Assembly (NCBI GenBank): GCA_051453625.1
Contig: JBOZIK010000001.1
Location: 135,995,645-136,059,644 of the forward strand
Direction: 5' to 3'
Length of the DNA stretch: 64,000 nucleotides
DNA from: Welwitschia mirabilis
Taxonomy: Eukaryota; Gnetophyta; Gnetopsida; Welwitschiales
The notes below the pieces were generated by a model. It was not told the DNA's origin, did no database searches, and saw nothing but the letters and a program-made list of their open reading frames with translations. The translations under genes and the position numbers were made by a program. How positions within the stretch are numbered: the first letter of the stretch is position 1; every line of letters begins with the position of its first letter. Positions 58,450-64,000 of this stretch are shown one piece after another.

Positions 58450-59620
58450 AAACCTTGGATTATTTTTTTGTATCTTTCTTTAGGGAAGGGATGTAATATC
58501 TTCAATGATTCTATGAACTTCACTTGAGAAAGGTCCACAAATTTCAATCTTGACATTTCCTTAGGATCAATGTTTACACATGCTTTACTAAGGGTCGTCC
58601 CCTGAGATTTATGAATTGTTAATACCCAAGTGAGTTTTAGAGGTAGTTGTTTTACTCAATCTCTAGAGAGTGAAACTATTTTTCAACTTGATTAATTGAA
58701 AGGAGCTCCAATGTAGGTATTGAAGTCAATCCTAACATACATTGGAAGATCAAGTGGATTCTTTCTTGACCAATAAACTATTGATTTTAGTAATCCAGTT
58801 TCAAGCCATATGTTCATAGTCAACATAATCCTAGTTGGTCGACAAAGAAGAAGCTTTATTTCCAATTCATCATCAATGTCATCATATCTAACTGAATCTC
58901 GTGTCTTGTCTGCTACAAGTTGTGTAATGGGTGATCGAATTTGAAGAAAGCACTTTTTGTTATAAGAAGAAACCATATCATTCATGGCAAATAGATGAAC
59001 TGAATGTTGGAAACCATCCATTCTATTGGATGTGGAAGGAATTTCAGACCTTATCATCAAAAATTCATAATCATTATCTAAAGCTTTATCATCTCTTACA
59101 TTCATTAATACATTTCAAAACCTTTTCTGATTTGGATCGTCACCCTTTTGTCTATAGAATGCATCTAATACAACCACTGTATCAAATGACCTTCATAGCG
59201 CCTTTCTGTCCTTACTGCCATTATACAGTGGACAATCCTTTACTAAAGGTAACTAAGCAAGATCACCTATTAATATAATAGACCTTTTATCAAAATTTAT
59301 GTGTCGGTGACTTGGAAATAAATCCTTAAGCCTTTTGTCAATATTAAGTAACATCTTATCCCCTATAAAACTCAACTCATCAAAAATGATGTACTTGATA
59401 TTTTTTAGTCGTTCTTGAAGATGTAGTAGCTATCTTGATAAAGTAGGCTCATAGTTATTGATTTTAATACCAAATGTTGAATGTATTGTTGTTCCCTTGA
59501 TGTTGTATGGAGTGACTCTAATGGATGCTAGCATCATAATAATACATGTGTTGTTTGAACACACCTTCTAAAATTCATTTCTTATAGCATGAATGATAGA
59601 GGTTGAATTCTTATAGCATC
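58450..59620 (-). pseudogene. Helitron PIF1-like helicase fossil
   Basis: Minus-strand motifs in order: 'TSIIHAIRNEF' after a degraded Walker A near 59,610, 'YNIKGTTIHSTFGI' near 59,480, Walker B 'YIIFDELSFIGDKMLL' near 59,390, 'RSIILIGDLA' then a stop where GDLxQLPPV has Gln, the open frame 59,105-58,692 ending in 'RIMLTMNIWLETGL' and 'LPMYVRIDFNTYIGAPF', and the final 'LTIHKSQG' near 58,600 with 'DLSQVK'. These are PIF1/Helitron helicase signatures. Confidence 0.88.
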
Positions 59621-59787
59621 AAATGAGATATGAATACGTTGAAGCATTTATTTTGTTATAAACCAAGGCTAGATAGGCCATAAATTTGATTCGTTTCATC
59701 TTGGATTAATAAATTACGTGATGTCCTATTACTTTGAACAAAAGAAACTACATATTTTAAATAGTCTTCTCCTTTATAGTTTCCAAT

Positions 59788-60048
59788 TCAATTACATTGT
59801 CTATCAAGATCATGTAAGCTAAGCATCTCATGTTCACTTCTGTGAAGAAGGACTTCACTTAATAGATGTCTTGTTAATACTTGATAATCATTTTCATAAT
59901 GTTTCACATGTGATGGTTCCATGTCTTCATGTTGATCCTCTTCAATGGTTACGCATTCAAAATCCTTATTATATGATGCATTACACTGCTCATACATATG
60001 AGCAACAGGCATCCATTTAGCCTCTATTTCGTCATCTATGCTTCTCAA
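59788..60048 (-). pseudogene. Helitron Rep-helicase linker fragment
   Basis: Open stretch of 86 acidic codons between the Rep-derived and helicase-derived frames, in the same orientation. No catalytic motif is expected here. Confidence 0.6.
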
Positions 60049-60132
60049 ATCATGTTTGATATCTTTAAATGGATAAGGAATAATCAGTTGATCCTAATAA
60101 TAAACCCTTCATTTGTCATTATCTTTATTGAG

Positions 60133-60657
60133 TTACACACAAAATCTAGGAATAGCTTTAATAATTACATGTTTCTTTCTAGGATGCCATGCATCGTCTC
60201 TTGTTTTCCTTGAATTAAATACATCATATTTCGAATAATTGAATAATGAAATGCATTTCATATGATGTGGCTTATTTGGATGTTGATCTGTTAATGTGGT
60301 ATACACATATTCTTCATTTACAACATGTCTTTGTTTCACTTTTTTTAAGACCTCCTTAGATACATTAAGTGGTATAAATACCTTGCTATTTTCAACTAAG
60401 GCAGGTCCTTGCAACATGTAGCATGTTTCTATAACTTCAATATCATGATCTACTATAGTATTCATCATTAGTCTTTTGTAAGCTGAAATGGCAGGCTCAT
60501 TCGAATTTCTATTTTGTGATATATTTATTAATGTGTTGAAATATGACTTTGATTTCTTCTCTGAATTTGAGATATTCTTTGCAATATACTGCATAACAAC
60601 ATATTTATCGAGCACAGGTTGGAAGTCTATATTTGCTTGCCATGTTTGTAGAATCAT
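60133..60657 (-). pseudogene. Helitron Rep domain, C-terminal part
   Basis: 174 open codons starting 'ILQTWQANIDFQPVLDKYVV' and then 'QYIAKNISNSEKKS'. Plant Helitrons have W-R-A-N-x-D-x-Q-P and a two-tyrosine motif Y-x-x-K-Y. Here the first Tyr is present (60,588-60,586) and the second is Asn (60,576-60,574). Then 'ETCYMLQGPALV' and 'FIPLNVSKEV' match the conserved ETCH-x-L and F-x-x-LNVS motifs. Confidence 0.85.
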
Positions 60658-60969
60658 TCTACTATGAACATTTAACCTATCATCATTTCTCCTTGGCTTA
60701 TATTTCTTCTCATTATTTTTATCTATATACGACCTAAAATGATAAGGTTACAACTCCCACAGAATGTTATATCTACATAATTAATAAGCATTAGTATCTA
60801 TAGTTTGAAGATATTTATGGTGTTAAAAGAGTAGTAATACATGGGTAGTTGCACATTTGTCACTAGTTTGTCTTCTTAAACTTGCTCCTAGCTTACAAAC
60901 TATATGTCTTTCAACACTGTTTAATAAGGTTGTGTGAACTTGCTCTAGTTGCATAATTTCGAGATCCTC

Positions 60970-61370
60970 TTTTCGCAGTTGACATGGATGAAGATCCGTG
61001 TTTCTTCTTAGAGCATATAGAAGTGAAAATTATTGTAACATCTAAAATAGTGCAATTAACTAAACATGTAATAAAGAAGATACAACTTTCACTTACAATA
61101 TTGAGCCTACCATACTCATTAAATCTACCATTTCATGTGTGTGTGATGGAATCAAAGAATCTCTTAGCATTTTTCAATGCTATATCATCACTTCAATTAA
61201 GTTGTTTTGTGTTAGGAGCTCCTATTATCCATAGAAACCTATGTACATGTGCAGAAAATCATGTCCAGTAGTTTATAACATTAAATTCTTTTATTAGAAT
61301 TACCTCTCTAAATTTTTTATGATGGTTGTACATGTACTCTAAGACAAGGTGTGGGTTCTCAATGATGTTT
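60970..61370 (-). pseudogene. Helitron Rep domain, HUH part
   Basis: The minus strand reads 'NPHLVLEYMYNHHKKFREV' and 'KEFNVINYWT', then 'SAHVHRFLWIIGAPN', with the His-hydrophobic-His metal motif HVH at 61,249-61,241. This is the N-terminal half of the rolling-circle nuclease. It is interrupted by stops and the N gap upstream. Confidence 0.8.
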
Positions 61371-61376
61371 TGCATT

Positions 61377-61584
61377 NNNNNNNNNNNNNNNNNNNNNNNN
61401 NNNNNNNNNNNNNNNNNNNNNNNNNNNNNNNNNNNNNNNNNNNNNNNNNNNNNNNNNNNNNNNNNNNNNNNNNNNNNNNNNNNNNNNNNNNNNNNNNNNN
61501 NNNNNNNNNNNNNNNNNNNNNNNNNNNNNNNNNNNNNNNNNNNNNNNNNNNNNNNNNNNNNNNNNNNNNNNNNNNNNNNNNNNN
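61377..61584. other. Assembly gap (208 N)
   Basis: Run of N inside the Helitron Rep region. Confidence 1.
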
Positions 61585-61856
61585 TATTTTTGTCGATGGA
61601 CAATTGTTTATATGTTCACATAATTTCTCTATTGTAATTGGGGCATCGACTATGTTCTTTTTGAAAAACACTAATATAAACCTAAGTGACTATGTCTCAT
61701 AATGATTTTGAACATATAATACTTAAAACGTTTAATATAAAGAAAAGCAAATCTAATCTTAAACAGTAACTTTTAAAAAATATACAGGTATTTAAGTATT
61801 ACAATGAAGGTAACAAAGAACAATATAAGCAGGTAGCATAGATAAATTAGTAATAT

Positions 61857-61945
61857 TTAATTGCAATGAATAAATAATAATTCATTGTATATTACTCGAT
61901 ACAAACGTACACCACATACGAATTGACAAATTATTACAAAGACTA
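61857..61945. repeat. Right copy of a direct repeat bracketing the Helitron fossil
   Basis: Contains 'aataaataataattcattg', 'gatacaaacgtacacc' and 'aaattattacaaagac', matching 58,300-58,395. Confidence 0.75.
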
Positions 61946-62174
61946 TATATTATTGTATACGTTAGGGTTTTTGTTACCATTTTACAATCGAAATCACATA
62001 ATCAGTTAATTCTGTTTTAAATTATAATATTTTTAATTTAAAAATGTGAATTGAAAAGGATAAAGCATTTTCCAGTCTTTTCATAAAGCTTAGTGGCATA
62101 GCGTCAGTCTTATAAGGTTGAAGTTCCGTCTTAATAATTCTAGAAAAAAAATATACAACCCTTTAAAATTGATG

Positions 62175-63189
62175 CAATGCTTTACAGCTATGAACCCCCT
62201 GTGGTGCGTAAGCCGGAACCATCGCCGGATTTACTGTCCAGCCAGAGGCGACAAAGCGCCGGCTAACAGCGAGCTGGGTCTCCAATATAAAGAGTGACAA
62301 ATATACGCATGGTGGTGTTTTATACACCGGTTTGCGGAAACCAAAAATTATCAACTAAAATTAAGAGTTTTCACGTAACGAATCAACAAAAGGGATGAAG
62401 CTTGACCTATTATCACGTTATAGAACGAACTCACAAGAGTTTGTGCCACTTTATTCAAGATTGTATTTGACAGAAACAACTTTTTAATGACATTAAAATA
62501 CTTCCACGTAAAAATGTCTTGTGCGTTTTAGATTTGTTTGATGCCACGTACAGATAAAAACTTTCTAAAACGTCAAAAACAGAGTAACAAGTTTGTTAAC
62601 GTAAAAAAATTGGTTCGGAAGTGCGAAGCACGTGCAGAGGCTATTGCACATGTCATTACGCATTATCTTCGCGTGTCACGGGAATCTGACACGACATCAA
62701 TCACAGTAGGAGCCACGCTCTTGCTGTTTTCCAAAAGCGTACGTTGCAAGCAACTAATTTACTGCTGTAAATACAAACGCGCCACTTTTTCACGCTGCTT
62801 TCACGCCACTCGCATCACACTTTCCCTTTTGCCAGCTTTTTAATATTCGATTGCCACATGCATCTTTGACTATTTGATGGCTTTTCAACTTTATGACGAC
62901 TTTCCAGCGCTACCGACGGCACACTCCCATTAGATGATGATAGCGCTTTATCTTTCCACCGCCTTTGTCCAGAGAAAAAGCACACCACTTCTCTACATAA
63001 TACCAGCCTTGCATTCCCCAAAATCAGATCAAATTGAAAGCCCCGCGCAACGCAAGACTGGCTTGTGTGCGAGTGCAGTTGAGAAGAAGATCGGAAATGT
63101 TTGGCCGGGATATGGCAAAGGCTGTTTTGTAGAGAGCTTCGCAACACATTTGATAAGCTTCGACTTTGGTGTCTGATTTGCCGGCAGAA
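62175..63189 (+). promoter_or_regulatory. CpG-rich upstream region of the terminal gene
   Basis: From about 62,175 CpG sites become frequent (roughly 60 in 1 kb against a handful per kb in the transposon DNA to the left). A palindromic G-box core CACGTG lies at 62,629-62,634 and several more ACGT cores around it, for example near 62,378, 62,415, 62,505 and 62,545. A GC-rich core lies at 62,200-62,280. A short upstream frame ATG...TAG (11 codons) occupies 63,097-63,132. Open frames here (62,538-62,843 plus; 62,354-62,163 minus) show no known motif. Confidence 0.55.
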
Positions 63190-63693
63190 ATGGAGAAGCA
63201 ACTGTTACAGTTACGGTTTCGTCTTGGAGATGAAGAGACTGAGAGATGGGAAGGATCGAACGAGGCCTTAACAGAATGGTTGCGGAATCTTCAGTTTGCG
63301 GGTATGGAGGTTCATTCAGCCTCTTCTTCCACAGAGGTTGAAAGTACTGTTCTTTGTATTTCAGAGGCCTTTTTCTTTCTTTCCTTTTTGTGTTTCCAGT
63401 GGAGATTTATGAAGGAAATGAAGCGTGAAACGGCGAGTGTCAGTAAAAGGCTAAAGATGGTCCGACAAGTAAGGGAAGGATTGCCTTTGCAGAGCAAGAC
63501 GAGGTGTTTATCTGCTTGTGCTGAGAAGTGGAGGAGAGGGTTTTACATTTCGGAGGTAAATGGTTTTGCTTTGGAAGATCTAAAAGGAAAGGTGAAGGGT
63601 GTGAAGGATTTGTTGAGTTGCATAGTGGGATCCTTCTTTGATGTTGTTGGAATGGGACGAATCGGGAAGTATTCGGTCGTTGAGGGTGAATGA
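63190..63693 (+). CDS. Unrecognised host protein, 167 codons
   Basis: ATG at 63,190 has a good context (G at -3 and +4), and the frame is open to TGA at 63,691-63,693. The product is charged, with Leu/Glu/Lys-rich helical stretches at residues 1-45 and 75-100, and a hydrophobic Phe-rich patch at residues 50-70. That patch coincides with a possible 63-base intron (63,337-63,399: AG|GTTGAA to TTTCCAG|TGG, phase 0); removing it would leave 146 residues without the hydrophobic patch. CpG content and codon use differ from the transposon relics. I do not recognise the family; it may continue beyond the window. Confidence 0.6.
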   Translation: MEKQLLQLRFRLGDEETERWEGSNEALTEWLRNLQFAGMEVHSASSSTEVESTVLCISEAFFFLSFLCFQWRFMKEMKRETASVSKRLKMVRQVREGLPLQSKTRCLSACAEKWRRGFYISEVNGFALEDLKGKVKGVKDLLSCIVGSFFDVVGMGRIGKYSVVEGE

Positions 63694-64000
63694 TGTACGA
63701 TTATTTAAAATCTGTTTTTTTAAGTGCTTAAGTTAGGTGCTCAACGCCCTCTTCTCCTGTCAGGTACTGCTTTGCTTTTTTTGGCCATTTTTGTAAAAAG
63801 GGCTTTAAAATTAATGCAAACGGTTATGGAAGGCAGAAGGATTTGTGAGCACGAAAGAGGAAAGCAACAAGGCTTTGAATCAACTTTTGCAAATGCTCTA
63901 AAAGAGGTTTGAATCTTGTGGTTAATGTCAAATTTATACACTTAAAAGTGTGTGGTTAATGTAAAATTCCCATAAGTTCTTTGGTTAGCACATTGATTTT
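63694..64000 (+). other. 3' flank of the terminal gene
   Basis: Likely 3' UTR. An open frame 63,724-63,912 lacks an ATG start near its beginning and shows no motif. No clear polyadenylation signal was seen. Confidence 0.4.

Larger units (their letters stand above)
58450..61640 (-). mobile_element. Helitron Rep-helicase element, decayed
   Basis: A minus-strand RepHel polyprotein in pieces: Rep domain at about 61,360-60,133, linker at 60,048-59,788, helicase at about 59,620-58,450. It would drive rolling-circle transposition. Stops and shifts break it at many sites and N fills 61,377-61,584. Terminal 5' TC and 3' CTRR-hairpin signatures were not identified, so the limits are those of the coding relic. 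Confidence 0.85.

Noticed and set aside
62163-62354. GC-rich segment considered as organelle DNA or a separate exon
   Set aside because: No organelle gene or protein family was recognised on either strand, and the CpG-rich promoter reading explains the composition as well.

Overview
The window is nuclear DNA from a seed plant with a large, repeat-choked genome. It is AT-rich with low coding density, and nearly all recognisable coding sequence is decayed plant transposon sequence: Tat/Athila-type Ty3/gypsy, SIRE-like Ty1/copia, hAT, Helitron and a tRNA-derived SINE. The one confident host gene is split by a 14-kb intron. A gymnosperm fits (huge introns, very old elements, few intact ORFs), but the sequence alone does not fix the species. 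Nine runs of N interrupt the assembly.

Layout. 1-33,379 is a transposon nest. Host element X is a plus-strand Tat/Athila-type Ty3/gypsy retrotransposon. Its 5' LTR (about 2,925-4,489 and 11,751-12,126) is split by a second, minus-strand gypsy element Y (4,490-11,750). Its interior (12,127-31,718) carries gag, protease, RT, RNase H, integrase and a 3' extra ORF, and is split by a minus-strand copia element C (19,849-28,200). Its 3' LTR is 31,719-33,379 and holds a tRNA-like insertion. To the left lies the 3' end of another element of the same type. All pol and gag genes are broken by stops. Both gypsy primer-binding sites differ from the canonical tRNA-Asp site only by C-to-T and G-to-A changes, the expected scar of long-term cytosine methylation.

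35,524-49,869 is the host gene: a plant CMC4-type twin Cx9C protein of the mitochondrial intermembrane space, 66 residues in two short exons. Its intron (35,616-49,760) contains a 134-bp tandem duplication, a hAT deletion derivative with terminal inverted repeats and 8-bp target duplication, nested tandem repeats, a SINE with a perfect 15-bp target duplication, a hAT transposase fossil and a gag-only copia element.

49,870-62,100 is mostly featureless AT-rich DNA with a copia RT/RNase H fossil (55.2-55.8 kb) and a minus-strand Helitron Rep-helicase fossil (58.4-61.6 kb) bracketed by direct repeats. From about 62,170 to the end, base composition changes sharply: CpG becomes frequent, a G-box is present, and an ORF of 167 codons (63,190-63,693) looks like a real, unrecognised host gene, possibly with a 63-nt intron. 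Apart from the two host genes nothing here is expected to work as a pathway; the window is a record of successive insertions, deletions and mutational decay.
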